Below, one piece after another: positions 46,289-54,813 of a DNA stretch of 64,000 nt. Within the stretch, counting starts at the first letter, position 1; each line of letters begins with the position of its first letter. A program made the position numbers and the translations under genes. The notes below the pieces were generated by a model that worked only from the letters and a program-made list of their open reading frames with translations, made no database searches and was not told where the DNA came from. Source of the DNA: Pseudomonadota bacterium (GTDB lineage: Bacteria > Pseudomonadota > Gammaproteobacteria > JAADHS01); NCBI GenBank assembly GCA_021821045.1, contig JAKACW010000001.1, forward strand, positions 1 through 64,000, written 5' to 3'.

Positions 46289-48052
46289 TTAAACGCCGAG
46301 GCGTTGCAGAATCGAAAACCACAACACGTCTAACGGGCGAAAAAACAAGTGCATCCCCGCGAGCGTCACCGCCGCCGCCATGACTACAACGCCGGATATT
46401 ATGAATTGCCGCAGCCGGGCTTGGCGGATGTCATCAACCGTGTAGATTTGCGGAACGGCCGCCAATGGGGCGACGTTCACAGCCGCCACAACGCCCGCCG
46501 TACCCCGGACCGTGCCGTCTAGCGCTCCCGCCAGAACACCCACACCGATCCCGGCTCCGAGCGACATGACCAATCCAATGGCCAGCAGCGCAATTCGGTT
46601 TGGCTTGATCGGCTGCCCCGGGGCCTCGGGCGGCTCGATGAGCGTGAATCGTTCGCCTTTTCGGTCGGTCTCGAGCGACTCTCCTAATTCGGCTTCCATC
46701 TGCTTGGCTTTGAGTTCGCGGTATTTCGTCCACGCATTCTCATAGTCGCGTGTTAGAGCGCTGAGCTGCCGCTCCACACCCGGCGCTTCAGTGAGTCTTT
46801 TCTCATACCCTGCGAACTTTGCCGCCAGTGCTTTCTGCTTTTCTTTGAGCGACGCCATTTCGATCTCCGTCGCCTGTAGCTGGGTTCTGAGCTGAACCGC
46901 CGCCGGATTCATGCTTTCAAGCCCCGGTAACACCGCTTCGGTTTCTGCGGATTCTTTGGCGACTTTGAGCAGCTCCGCGCGGGTTTGGTTCACTTCCTTT
47001 TCCAGACGTATGACATCGGCATGACTTCCCGAGTAAAGCCGCCGCAGCTGCTCTAGCTCGACTTCCGCCTTGTCCAAGCGCGAGCGCAACTGTTGTCGCA
47101 ATTCCACATTCGCCTTTCCGCTCCCCACGGTCGCCTCCAACGCGGCGATCTGCTTTTCCAGGCGCACAAGATCCGGATGACCATTACCGTACGTCGACGA
47201 GAGGGTAACGTATTGGGTTTTCGCACGGCTCAGCAGTTCAGCCGGATCCGCCGAGTCTGCAAGGTCCCCGCCCCCAAAGGCACGCGACGCAAACTGCGCT
47301 AATTGCGATTCGAGATATATCTTTCTTTCACGCACCGCCGCCAACGCGGTTTCGGTATCCGACAGATCCCTCTCCGTTCGCTCCAGCAGCTGGACATTGA
47401 CTTGGGACATGTCGGGCATGGCGGCGAGGTTCTCTGTCTTGAACTTGGCCAGTTCGCGCTCAAATGTGCCGATCTGCGCAGCAAGCTTGGCAGTTTCATC
47501 CGCAAGAAAGGATGACGTTTGCGCGGCCATTTCAGTACGCCTTTTCAGGTTGGCGTTTAGATACAGACTTACCAACTCGTTGGCCACTTTTTGCGCCAAA
47601 CCCGGGTCCTGGTACTCAAATGAAAGGTTGAAGGCTATGGCGGCCCGGCTTGCCCGGCCGCTGCGCGGATCAATGACATCGGCGCTGATCATCTTCAGAT
47701 CGATACGATCTCGCATCATTTCCACGATGACTTCAGTGGGCTCCTTGGCGCGGTCGTCGGGAAACAGTTTATAGGTATCGACAATACGCATTAGGTTCGA
47801 TCGGGTCATCACCTGCTGACTGATTATTTGAATCCGCTGGTCGGCGTAGCTTGTGACCGTGCTCCGCACCAAATCTTGGGGTATTTCCTGTTGCTCGATG
47901 AGAATCGTCGCCGTGGAACGGTAAACAGGCGGCAGCACAAAGGCAATCACGGTAAACGTCGTCAGCACCAGGAACGCGACAAGCAACGCCCACCACTTGT
48001 TTCGCAGAAGGGCGTGCAACAAATCCAACGGTGTTTTCGCGTACTCAGCCAT
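46289..48052 (-). CDS. Wzz/GumC-type polysaccharide co-polymerase
   Basis: 587 residues. The N-terminal Wzz domain starts DLLHALLRNKWWALLVAF with the first membrane helix, then PPVYRSTATILIEQQ. Residues about 190-440 are long coiled coil. A second helix lies near 495-515, and a third, unusual, near 555-575 (IISGVVVMAAAVTLAGMHLF). It controls EPS chain length and docks to the outer-membrane channel. No kinase domain is fused; the degenerate CpsD-like protein is separate and downstream. Confidence 0.9.
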   Translation of the reverse strand: MAEYAKTPLDLLHALLRNKWWALLVAFLVLTTFTVIAFVLPPVYRSTATILIEQQEIPQDLVRSTVTSYADQRIQIISQQVMTRSNLMRIVDTYKLFPDDRAKEPTEVIVEMMRDRIDLKMISADVIDPRSGRASRAAIAFNLSFEYQDPGLAQKVANELVSLYLNANLKRRTEMAAQTSSFLADETAKLAAQIGTFERELAKFKTENLAAMPDMSQVNVQLLERTERDLSDTETALAAVRERKIYLESQLAQFASRAFGGGDLADSADPAELLSRAKTQYVTLSSTYGNGHPDLVRLEKQIAALEATVGSGKANVELRQQLRSRLDKAEVELEQLRRLYSGSHADVIRLEKEVNQTRAELLKVAKESAETEAVLPGLESMNPAAVQLRTQLQATEIEMASLKEKQKALAAKFAGYEKRLTEAPGVERQLSALTRDYENAWTKYRELKAKQMEAELGESLETDRKGERFTLIEPPEAPGQPIKPNRIALLAIGLVMSLGAGIGVGVLAGALDGTVRGTAGVVAAVNVAPLAAVPQIYTVDDIRQARLRQFIISGVVVMAAAVTLAGMHLFFRPLDVLWFSILQRLGV

Positions 48053-48113
48053 AAATTCCGATTCTCAACTCTAGCGCGTCAAATTAACAGTCCAAAGGCC
48101 TCGAACAACGCTG

Positions 48114-49286
48114 TCAGCGGGACCACGTGTATGCCGGCCACTCATACGACACGGTTACAATGACCGCGTTGGAAAATGCCAGCGTGTCGGCAACGGCGTC
48201 ATCGCGGCGCGAGTATATATAACTTCCCTGAAGCCGCCAGTCCTCAGCCAGAAGCCAGTCGGCGCCGACCGTTGCCCGCGCAAGAGCGTAGTCCACCGGC
48301 GACCGAGTTGCGCCCAACGACTTCGTATCCAGAAGGCCCAGACTGGCGCTGCACCGCAAACGCTCCTCGAATTCATGGCCGTAGCTCAACGTACCGCTGT
48401 ACTGTTCCAACAAAACGCCGGCACCGCTGGGCACCAGTGACTGCGACACCGCAAGCGTCACCGAGGAACGGTTCGTCACCAGCGACCTAACGCTAAGTTC
48501 GTAAACACCGCCAGCATCATCCTCGTCAAAGTCCCCACCGGCCACGCTGAGCTTCTGAACCGTATATCGCGCACCGAGAGAAGCGCTGTAAGTCGTACGA
48601 TCGGACAGCGCACTGCGGTATTGCGCATTAAGCGCAATGTTGTCCGTCTCGGTTCCTTGCGTGGGCGCCCTCTCTCGGCTCCACGACAAGCTCATACCTA
48701 CCTGCCGATCATCCGCCAAATCCTGGGAAACACCCGTTGCCACTGTCCTGAAGTCGAAATCGTAGAGACCAGTCAGTTCCTCGCCTTGATAGTCCGTACT
48801 GCTGTAACTCGCGCGAGCCCACAACTGGCGCTTCTCCGACAAGTCGTAACTGACGTTGGGTTGGACGCTGAGGGAGTTGCGCCGTTTGTCTGCTTCGACG
48901 AAACCCGTACTTTCGAGCTCACTCGTCAAAGTGGACTCGGCGCGGAAACCGCCGTCCAAACCGACGCCGCCCCACTGAAAAAGTTGGCTCGCATCAAAGT
49001 TGACATACTGCGACGCACGATCCAAATCGTTGCTTCGGCGTGATTGCCTGTCACGAAATCCCGGACTAACGCCGAGCCTTCCCGTGTCGTTCTCAACCGC
49101 CATTACCACCGAGCCGCTAGTAAGCACCGAATCGACACTCTCGGGATTGGTCGGCGCCAATGCAATGTTGTCGTTGACTTCCAGCGACGCGCTCACGCTT
49201 GGATCGACCGTCCACTCGGCGCATTGGCCGAAGGGCGCGAATAACATCGAAACCGTGACAAAGCACACACGACAGCAAAAGCGCAT
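48114..49286 (-). CDS. Outer-membrane beta-barrel protein of the EPS/exosortase locus
   Basis: 390 residues from the ATG at 49286. The signal peptide ends near FGQCA, then EWTVDPSVSASLEVNDNIAL, a start typical of the outer-membrane barrels that accompany PEP-CTERM/EPS systems. The rest is alternating aromatic/polar beta-strands (LWARASYSSTDYQG, TYSASLGARYTVQ), ending with VTVSYEW. It may form the outer part of the EPS export route together with the Wza-type protein. Weakly conserved family; assigned by topology and place. Confidence 0.75.
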   Translation of the reverse strand: MRFCCRVCFVTVSMLFAPFGQCAEWTVDPSVSASLEVNDNIALAPTNPESVDSVLTSGSVVMAVENDTGRLGVSPGFRDRQSRRSNDLDRASQYVNFDASQLFQWGGVGLDGGFRAESTLTSELESTGFVEADKRRNSLSVQPNVSYDLSEKRQLWARASYSSTDYQGEELTGLYDFDFRTVATGVSQDLADDRQVGMSLSWSRERAPTQGTETDNIALNAQYRSALSDRTTYSASLGARYTVQKLSVAGGDFDEDDAGGVYELSVRSLVTNRSSVTLAVSQSLVPSGAGVLLEQYSGTLSYGHEFEERLRCSASLGLLDTKSLGATRSPVDYALARATVGADWLLAEDWRLQGSYIYSRRDDAVADTLAFSNAVIVTVSYEWPAYTWSR

Positions 49287-49371
49287 GGTCCTGTACACGA
49301 CGTCGCCGACAACTATGGACGGTCAAGCTGCGCAGCCAGCCGAGCACCGACGCTCCTTCGATCCGCGATAA

Positions 49372-49926
49372 TCACGGCACCACAACCACGTCGCCACTTC
49401 GCAGCACAATGTTTTGTTCCAGATTTCGCCCCTTTTCGACTTCGACATAATTAAACGGGATAGCTTGCTGTTTGCCGTCCGCGCGGCGTAACACAAACAC
49501 CTCTTCGAGCGCGGCGAAGCGCGACATGCCACCGGCGATACTGAGGGCCTGCATGACATCGACGAACCCGGTCAGGGCCACCTCCCCTGGACGGTTAACC
49601 TTGCCAATAACGTAGACTTTGTTGCCTTCCAACTTGGCCGCTGCTACGGTGACTACCGCGTCAGGCAGGTAGGTCGCAAGCCCTTTGGCGATTTCCGTTC
49701 GGACCTGCTCCACAGTTCGTCCCTGGGCATCGACTTCGCCGGCCAAAGGGAAGGAGAATCGACCGTCCGGGCGAATCAACACCGTTTGCTGCAGATCGGG
49801 CTCTTTCCACACGGACACGCTGAGTACATCGCCGGGTTGAAGAAAATATTCACGCGAATCGGCGATGCTGCCGGTCGCGAACAGGCTGGCAGCGCACCCC
49901 ACAATAAATACGACCATCGCTCGCAA
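49372..49926 (-). CDS. Polysaccharide export protein (Wza-type, Poly_export/SLBB)
   Basis: 184 residues. The start is uncertain: TTG at 49926 lies seven bases after GGAGGGAG and fits best; ATG at 49917 is too far from it, and GTG at 49953 lies before it. A signal peptide ends near ATGSIA. The Poly_export domain starts YFLQPGDVLSVSVWKEPDL; the SLBB domain has VYVIGKVNRPGEVAL and LSIAGGMSRFA. It forms the periplasmic/outer-membrane channel for the EPS with the Wzz-type protein two genes downstream. It heads the unit 49926 to 45434. Confidence 0.9.
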   Translation of the reverse strand: MRAMVVFIVGCAASLFATGSIADSREYFLQPGDVLSVSVWKEPDLQQTVLIRPDGRFSFPLAGEVDAQGRTVEQVRTEIAKGLATYLPDAVVTVAAAKLEGNKVYVIGKVNRPGEVALTGFVDVMQALSIAGGMSRFAALEEVFVLRRADGKQQAIPFNYVEVEKGRNLEQNIVLRSGDVVVVP

Positions 49927-50047
49927 AGTACTGCTCCCTCCAAATAAAATCACGCAATTGTAGCGTTAGTAGATTGCAAAGAAGTGAAAAGCCAGAATAT
50001 TTGCTCCAGCCTACAAACGTCCTACAAAGTCATTGCATGACGGACAT

Positions 50048-50081
50048 AAAGTACCGGGATATTGTTATATTTTTGTTACAG
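50048..50081 (-). promoter_or_regulatory. Putative PhoB-dependent promoter of the Wza-Wzz operon
   Basis: Minus-strand CTGTAAC-AAAA-ATATAAC (50081-50064), with a further weak unit upstream (CTGAACC, 50092-50086), then ten bases, then TACTTT (50053-50048). The leader to the 49926 start is about 115 bases. Confidence 0.52.
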
Positions 50082-50120
50082 AAGGGGTTCAGAGCGATCG
50101 CAGCACCCGGGTGGTGGCGT

Positions 50121-50159
50121 CAAAAAAGGCGCCAGTCGTCCCAAGCGGGACGACTGGCG
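50121..50159 (-). terminator. Strong rho-independent terminator after the VPLPA-tailed gene
   Basis: Thirteen perfect base pairs (arms 50130-50142 and 50147-50159) around a four-base loop. On the minus strand the stem is followed by CC and then six T (50127-50122). It lies about 120 bases beyond the stop at 50278 and separates the ribbon-helix-helix/VPLPA unit from the Wza operon promoter. Confidence 0.9.
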
Positions 50160-50277
50160 GAGGGGGATGGAGTCCATTCGATTTTCTTCTCACCCCGGAA
50201 GACTGCTTCGCTCGCCGACCCGCTGTGCCTCAGCGGCGCGCGGAAGAGTTCAGATCCTAACAGCGTGCCCCGTCCGG

Positions 50278-50847
50278 TTAGGCTGGCACGGGCCCCCGTG
50301 CTCCCAAGCCCAGGTTTAATGTGGGCAGGGTCCCGCCTTTTCCAGTTACTACAAGAACCACGAGGCCGGTAAATAACAGTAACAGTGCGGACGGCAGCGG
50401 CACGGCGGCAGGACCGAACGCCGTGACTTGCACACCGTAGAGGCCAAGCCCGAACGTCTCGCCCGCATCGCCCATAAGACTCGCGTAGTACGTACCGGGC
50501 GCCGCGGCCTCAAACTCAAAGCTGCCCGAGCCGAATACAGACCCTAGGCCAAGCTGGTCTTCGACAAAGGTCGAGATGCTCAGACCAATCGTGCGAAAAC
50601 TCTCAGGAAAGCCAAAGTCGGCGAGTTTGGCGGTATAGGTTCCCGCTTGTGCAATGGTGAAGGGAGTAACCTTGGTGAAACCGCCGGCAGTCGCTTCGAC
50701 TGAGAGCGGGGAAAGCCCCCCGGGACCGGCACCCAGGAAACCGACATCCTCATAGACGATGGTGGCCGCCGATGCGTTGGTGCTCATTACTCCGATTGCC
50801 GCTAGCGCAGCGAATCCCGCCGCTTTGAAAAATCCACACTTGCTCAT
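50278..50847 (-). CDS. Exported protein with VPLPA-type exosortase tail (atypical end)
   Basis: 189 residues from the ATG at 50847, six bases after AAGGAG. A signal peptide ends near NASA. The body is beta-rich (YTAKLADFGFPE, GTYYASLMGDAGE), similar to other short PEP/VPLPA proteins. Near the C-terminus is FGPAAVPLPSALLLLFTGL, the VPLPA recognition motif plus a hydrophobic segment. The usual Arg/Lys cluster right after it is missing; instead 22 mostly neutral residues follow (TGKGGTLPTLNLG and on). A likely substrate of XrtD. It lies 26 bases downstream of the ribbon-helix-helix gene. Confidence 0.75.
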   Translation of the reverse strand: MSKCGFFKAAGFAALAAIGVMSTNASAATIVYEDVGFLGAGPGGLSPLSVEATAGGFTKVTPFTIAQAGTYTAKLADFGFPESFRTIGLSISTFVEDQLGLGSVFGSGSFEFEAAAPGTYYASLMGDAGETFGLGLYGVQVTAFGPAAVPLPSALLLLFTGLVVLVVTGKGGTLPTLNLGLGARGPVPA

Positions 50848-50873
50848 CACTCGCTCCTTGTTCCAATTTAGTG

Positions 50874-51413
50874 TTAGTTGATTGAAGGTAGAAGGTCGCC
50901 CGGAATCAGGCTCGCCTCGTCTTTGTCCTTTGCCGCCGCGACGCTGCGAGCCTCGGCCCTGCGTTCGCCCGCCGACACGACGTACTTGTCATAGAGATAA
51001 CGGCGCAGCAATTGCGAGGGCGGTAAACCTTCACGGTTGTCCTCCACCAACTCCTTGAGCCGCATATAAAGGTAGTTATCCTGCAATCCCCACATCGCCA
51101 GAAGCTCGATGTCGTCTCGATCAACGCGCCGGTCATCACCGGTGACCGCGCCGTTGATGATGGCGTCGAGCCGATCCGTATCCAGTTCGAAGTAGGTCGT
51201 CAGCTCACTACCGAACTCCACAAATACCGGAACCAAGTCTGAACCGGTGGTATGCGAATCCTGCAACGGAGTGAGCTTCGTCAAGCTGCTGCGAACTGCG
51301 AAGCGGAATACATCAGACTCACGCACCTGCAAACGCGCCGCGATTTCCCTAATACGACGCAGATCAGATGCGCTCATTCGCACAGAGATGTTTTGCTTTC
51401 TCTGACTACTCAT
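50874..51413 (-). CDS. Ribbon-helix-helix domain protein, putative regulator
   Basis: 179 residues. The first 50 (QNISVRMSASDLRRIREIA, VRESDVFRFAVR) look like a ribbon-helix-helix DNA-binding domain. The remainder is acidic and helical (DRRVDRDDIELLAMWG, LRRYLYDKYVVSAGERR) with no recognised family. No partner toxin gene is adjacent. It is co-transcribed with the VPLPA-tailed gene downstream and has the phased-repeat operator at 51474-51518. It may regulate sorting substrates or the neighbouring lipid gene; the function is unproven. Confidence 0.65.
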   Translation of the reverse strand: MSSQRKQNISVRMSASDLRRIREIAARLQVRESDVFRFAVRSSLTKLTPLQDSHTTGSDLVPVFVEFGSELTTYFELDTDRLDAIINGAVTGDDRRVDRDDIELLAMWGLQDNYLYMRLKELVEDNREGLPPSQLLRRYLYDKYVVSAGERRAEARSVAAAKDKDEASLIPGDLLPSIN

Positions 51414-51473
51414 AGCCTAGTGTTCCTTCCCTTAGTGGCACGCGGTCGTCGTTCTGCCCGCGTTCGAGATGCA

Positions 51474-51518
51474 AAGTTACTCGTATATTGTGACGAAGCA
51501 GTGACATTTTTGTTGCAG
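51474..51518 (-). promoter_or_regulatory. Putative three-unit PhoB box and promoter of the RHH-VPLPA operon
   Basis: Three heptamers in strict 11-base phase on the minus strand: CTGCAAC (51518-51512), ATGTCAC (51507-51501) and TCGTCAC (51496-51490). After ten bases comes TAACTT (51479-51474). The leader to the ATG at 51413 is about 55 bases. Confidence 0.6.
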
Positions 51519-51552
51519 AATGACCGGGTTACGTGATCTCTTAACGGTCCGG

Positions 51553-51570
51553 ATGTCATGCGTTTATCAC
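51553..51570 (+). promoter_or_regulatory. Additional PhoB-like box in the divergent region
   Basis: Plus-strand ATGTCAT-GCGT-TTATCAC in 11-base phase. No -10 element follows at the usual distance, so it could be an upstream auxiliary site for the promoter at 51593-51626. Confidence 0.4.
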
Positions 51571-51592
51571 GCACAATGCACACGGCGTCGAT

Positions 51593-51626
51593 CTGTAACA
51601 TTTCAGTCACGCAGCCGCCCTATTTC
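51593..51626 (+). promoter_or_regulatory. Putative PhoB-dependent promoter of the OlsF-like gene
   Basis: Plus-strand CTGTAAC-ATTT-CAGTCAC (51593-51610), ten bases, then TATTTC (51621-51626). The leader to the GTG at 51683 is about 50 bases. Phosphate control of ornithine lipid synthesis is well established in other bacteria, which fits. Confidence 0.58.
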
Positions 51627-51682
51627 CGTAACAGTGACCTGTCATTCTTTTGCGCGACAACATCACGGCATGCAGGTAAAAC

Positions 51683-53518
51683 GTGAACGAGCGCAACGAA
51701 CGAAACCCCTTCAGGATCAACGGACAGCCAAACTTCGCGGGCGATCCGGCGTGGCGCCAGTGGGTGGAAGTGACGGTCGAAAAGATCTTTTCTTTGGATC
51801 GACTTAACACGATTTACGGCAGGTTCCCCACCGGACTGACGGTGGATCAGTTCCTGGATCAAGTCATTCGCGAACTGCGGCTGAACTATCGCGTCGCCCT
51901 GGGCGAACCGTCGAACATTCCGGCGCAAGGGCGTTTGATCATTGTCGCGAACCATCCCTTCGGGGCTTTGGAAGGAATCGTCCTCGGACATTTGATCCGG
52001 AAAATTCGCCCGGATGTTCGCTTCGTCGCCAACTATTTACTGAATCGCGTACCGGAGCTGTCTGAACTTTTTTTCCAAGTAGATCCGTTCGGCGGAATGG
52101 GTGCCCACAGTCGAAGCTTTGCCGGTATTCGACAAGCCCGCGAATGGCTGGAAAAAGAGGGCTGCCTGGTTCTTTTTCCCGCGGGAGAAGTGTCCCATCT
52201 GAATTTGCGCGATGGCCTGGTCTCCGATCCGCCGTGGAACTTGGGCGCCGCGCGGCTGGCGAGGGCGTCACTCGCGCCGGTCCTACCCATCTATTTTCAC
52301 GGCACTAACAGCGCCATGTTCCATCTCGCCGGCCTGATCGAACCGCGCCTTCGCACCGCGCTGCTGCCACGGGAGTTAATCAAGAAAGCAGACCGAACGA
52401 TTTCCCTTGCGGTGGGTGACTGCGTCGGCGGAAAGAAAATCGAACAGATCGCCGACGATGGGGCACTGACGGATTTTCTGCGCGCTCAGACCTATTTCCT
52501 GGGTCGCCGTTTGGCCGCGGGCAAGCAGACAAAAATGGCCAAACCGCGCTTGCTTTCTCCCCGTGCGGCGGCGCCCATCCCGCCGCCCCGTGATAAAACG
52601 CAAGTTGCCGCCGAAGTTGCCGGACTGAGCACTCAACACCTCATGCTGCAAGACGGAGCCTTCGACGTGTATGTGGCACAGGCGGGGGCCATTCCAGTGG
52701 TGATGCAGGAGCTTGGGCGGCTGCGCGAAGTGACGTTCCGCGCCGCCGGCGAAGGAACCTTGCGCGAGCGGGACATCGATCTGTTCGATGCGTACTACGA
52801 TCACATCTTCATTTGGGACAGAAAGCAGCAGGAACTGGTCGGCGCCTATCGTGTGGCCCGAACGGATGACGTAGTGCGGCGCTACAAGATACGGGGATTG
52901 TATACCCAGACCTTATTCCACTATGGCGAGCCATTTCTGGAGCAATTGGGGCCAGCGATCGAACTGGGGAGGTCGTTTGTGCGCAGTGAGTATCAGAAGA
53001 GCTATGCGCCGTTGCTGTTACTATGGAAAGGTATTGGACGATATTTGTGCGTTCACAATCACTACAAGACACTGTTCGGGCCGGTCAGCATCAGTCAGTC
53101 TTATGCTCCCCTGTCTCAAGCCCTCATGGTGGAGTTTCTTAATAATCATCACCCGTACCCCGTCGCCCCGAACGCGGTAAAAGGGCGCAGACCGTATCGC
53201 GCGGCGACCCACCCACGCGCACAGATCGAGCCGCGCATCGCCCGCTATCTCGACAGCGACGAGCTTGGCGCCATGGTCTCCTCGATTGAGCCAGACGGCA
53301 AGGGCGTGCCAGTACTCTTGCGCCATTACTTGAATCTCGGCGGAGAGATCGCGGCGTTCAACGTCGACAAGCGCTTCAACAACTGCCTCGATGCACTGCT
53401 GATCGTCGACGTGACAAAAGCGCCCTTAAATGCCCTGCGCCGCTATATGGGCAAAGACGCGGCCGACCTGTTCCTGGCGGGTCACCGGGAGGACGCCGGG
53501 ATCACCCTTGCGTCTTAG
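51683..53518 (+). CDS. olsF: Bifunctional ornithine-lipid synthase-like acyltransferase (OlsF-type fusion)
   Basis: 611 residues from the GTG at 51683, preceded by AGG. Residues 75-280 are a PlsC-type O-acyltransferase: NHPFGALEG (His91) and FPAGEVS (165-171). Residues about 315-590 are an OlsB-type GNAT N-acyltransferase: LVGAYRVARTDDVVRRY and AIELGRSFVRSEYQKSYAP. In OlsF enzymes the C-terminal half N-acylates ornithine from acyl-ACP and the N-terminal half adds the second acyl chain, giving a phosphorus-free membrane lipid. That activity is inferred from domain order; the amino acid could differ. Upstream lie two plus-strand PhoB-like boxes. The gene converges with a small gene, overlapping by four bases. 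Confidence 0.8.
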   Translation: MNERNERNPFRINGQPNFAGDPAWRQWVEVTVEKIFSLDRLNTIYGRFPTGLTVDQFLDQVIRELRLNYRVALGEPSNIPAQGRLIIVANHPFGALEGIVLGHLIRKIRPDVRFVANYLLNRVPELSELFFQVDPFGGMGAHSRSFAGIRQAREWLEKEGCLVLFPAGEVSHLNLRDGLVSDPPWNLGAARLARASLAPVLPIYFHGTNSAMFHLAGLIEPRLRTALLPRELIKKADRTISLAVGDCVGGKKIEQIADDGALTDFLRAQTYFLGRRLAAGKQTKMAKPRLLSPRAAAPIPPPRDKTQVAAEVAGLSTQHLMLQDGAFDVYVAQAGAIPVVMQELGRLREVTFRAAGEGTLRERDIDLFDAYYDHIFIWDRKQQELVGAYRVARTDDVVRRYKIRGLYTQTLFHYGEPFLEQLGPAIELGRSFVRSEYQKSYAPLLLLWKGIGRYLCVHNHYKTLFGPVSISQSYAPLSQALMVEFLNNHHPYPVAPNAVKGRRPYRAATHPRAQIEPRIARYLDSDELGAMVSSIEPDGKGVPVLLRHYLNLGGEIAAFNVDKRFNNCLDALLIVDVTKAPLNALRRYMGKDAADLFLAGHREDAGITLAS

Positions 53519-53775
53519 TTCGCCCGCGCCAGTGTCGTCGACATGCTGCGCAGACTGACGCGACCGTCGACATCGTGGATGATCACGGTAGCGTGGAGCG
53601 TCTGGGCGCGCATCGACTGACGCAGAGCGGCGAACTCATCATCCAGATTGACGGCTGACTGGGCATTTGCCAGCTGGATTTTGGTACCAGCGACGAATAC
53701 GGTCTGTGCCTGCGTTTCGGTCGCAACAAGAGCAGACAGCAACGCGGCACAGACCACGAAACGAGTCATTTTCAT
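53515..53775 (-). CDS. Small exported protein, unknown
   Basis: 86 residues from the ATG at 53775, which follows AAGGAG. A signal peptide (MTRFVVCAALLSALVATETQA) is followed by a short mature part of about 65 residues with TVFVAGTKIQLANAQSAV and ATVIIHDVDGRVSL. I do not recognise the family. The stop overlaps the convergent OlsF-like stop. The 155-base gap upstream holds one lone GGTCAC half-site and no clear promoter. Confidence 0.6.
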   Translation of the reverse strand: MKMTRFVVCAALLSALVATETQAQTVFVAGTKIQLANAQSAVNLDDEFAALRQSMRAQTLHATVIIHDVDGRVSLRSMSTTLARAN

Positions 53776-53930
53776 CCTTCTTCTCCTTGTTTGAGCGGGC
53801 AAGCGCCCATTGCAGGAGATAGCGGACGAAAAGTCGTCGAGAAAAGGCGTTAGGTCACAAAACCCCTATTTCAGGAATTGCCTCAGCCGCAGAGATGAGA
53901 TTGTAATATTTCGCGGTAATGCAGCGAAAG

Positions 53931-54638
53931 TTACGCTATCCGCAGGTTTCGCCGGCGGCCAGAAAGGCCCAAACCGACGAGGGCGGAGCCAAGCAGCCAC
54001 ACTGCTGCGGGAACCGGCACCGCAAACGAACCATCGGGACGCACGATAAAATCGGTGATGGTGAGAATATTGTTTGTCATGTAGTCGTTGAAATTCAGCG
54101 CGTTTGCGTAGGCAACGACGTCGTTGCCCGCCGTCTTGCCGTCTTTGGCATAAAACACACCCCATACCGGCGCGCGATCAGTCACCATGGTGTAATTGAC
54201 CTGACCGGCTGTGCTGCCGAAGTCGAATTTCACACCGTACATCGGATTGGGCAGCCCCGGGTTACCCATCGACGAATCCCACGTCTGCGGCCCTTCCGTC
54301 GGCGTGCTGGTTCCGCCGAGGATATTGAATTGCTCAGCGTCGTTGGTAACTTCCAAAATGAAGTGCGAGACGTCTTTGATTTGACTCGGGCTGTTGGTCA
54401 CGTCTACATCGTAGTTGTAGGTCCACGTCCCGTTGCCGTTGTTAACAATATTCCACGATATGGCAAACCCGCCGTTATCCCACTGCTCCGTTGCGTCGAC
54501 CCCTAAATTCAGCGGCGATGAACGTGACCCGGTAAGATATGCGCTCGCATCCGTTCCCCAAAGCGCGGCATGCACAGGTCCAGTCATTCCTATGGACGTC
54601 ACGCCGACCATCGCCACTATCAAGCTATGCTTATACAT
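53931..54638 (-). CDS. VPLPA-CTERM sorting-domain protein
   Basis: 235 residues from the ATG at 54638, preceded by AAGGGAG. A signal peptide ends near PVHA, then ALWGTDASAYLTG. The secreted part is beta-rich (NGTWTYNYDVDVTN, VSHFILEVTNDAEQF), like choice-of-anchor PEP-CTERM proteins. The tail is canonical: VPVPAAVWLLGSALVGLGL then GRRRN, the motif-hydrophobic-basic arrangement cut by XrtD. This is the clearest exosortase substrate in the window. Function at the surface is unknown. Confidence 0.88.
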   Translation of the reverse strand: MYKHSLIVAMVGVTSIGMTGPVHAALWGTDASAYLTGSRSSPLNLGVDATEQWDNGGFAISWNIVNNGNGTWTYNYDVDVTNSPSQIKDVSHFILEVTNDAEQFNILGGTSTPTEGPQTWDSSMGNPGLPNPMYGVKFDFGSTAGQVNYTMVTDRAPVWGVFYAKDGKTAGNDVVAYANALNFNDYMTNNILTITDFIVRPDGSFAVPVPAAVWLLGSALVGLGLSGRRRNLRIA

Positions 54639-54813
54639 GACCAATACCACTCCCTTAGACTCGCTGTTTAACACGTGCGACTCAGCCTGGACGCAGCCAG
54701 ACCCGCTCCTTTTCGTGCCGCAAGCTGGTATTCAGTCGGTTCCAAGTCGATACCGAAGGAAACTTGCCCGCAAACTGGTAATACTTCGCCTTTTAATGCC
54801 GTTTCGTGCTTGC

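Noticed and set aside
51503-51518. A sigma-54 type -24/-12 promoter (TGACAT-N5-TTGCA), as reported for some PEP-CTERM genes
   Set aside because: The invariant GG of the -24 element is absent, and the sister copies elsewhere lack the -12 GC. The 11-base-phased repeats explain all copies better.
53842-53870. A PhoB-like box upstream of the small exported gene
   Set aside because: Only one heptamer (GGTCAC-AAAA) is present, with no partner in 11-base phase and no -10.
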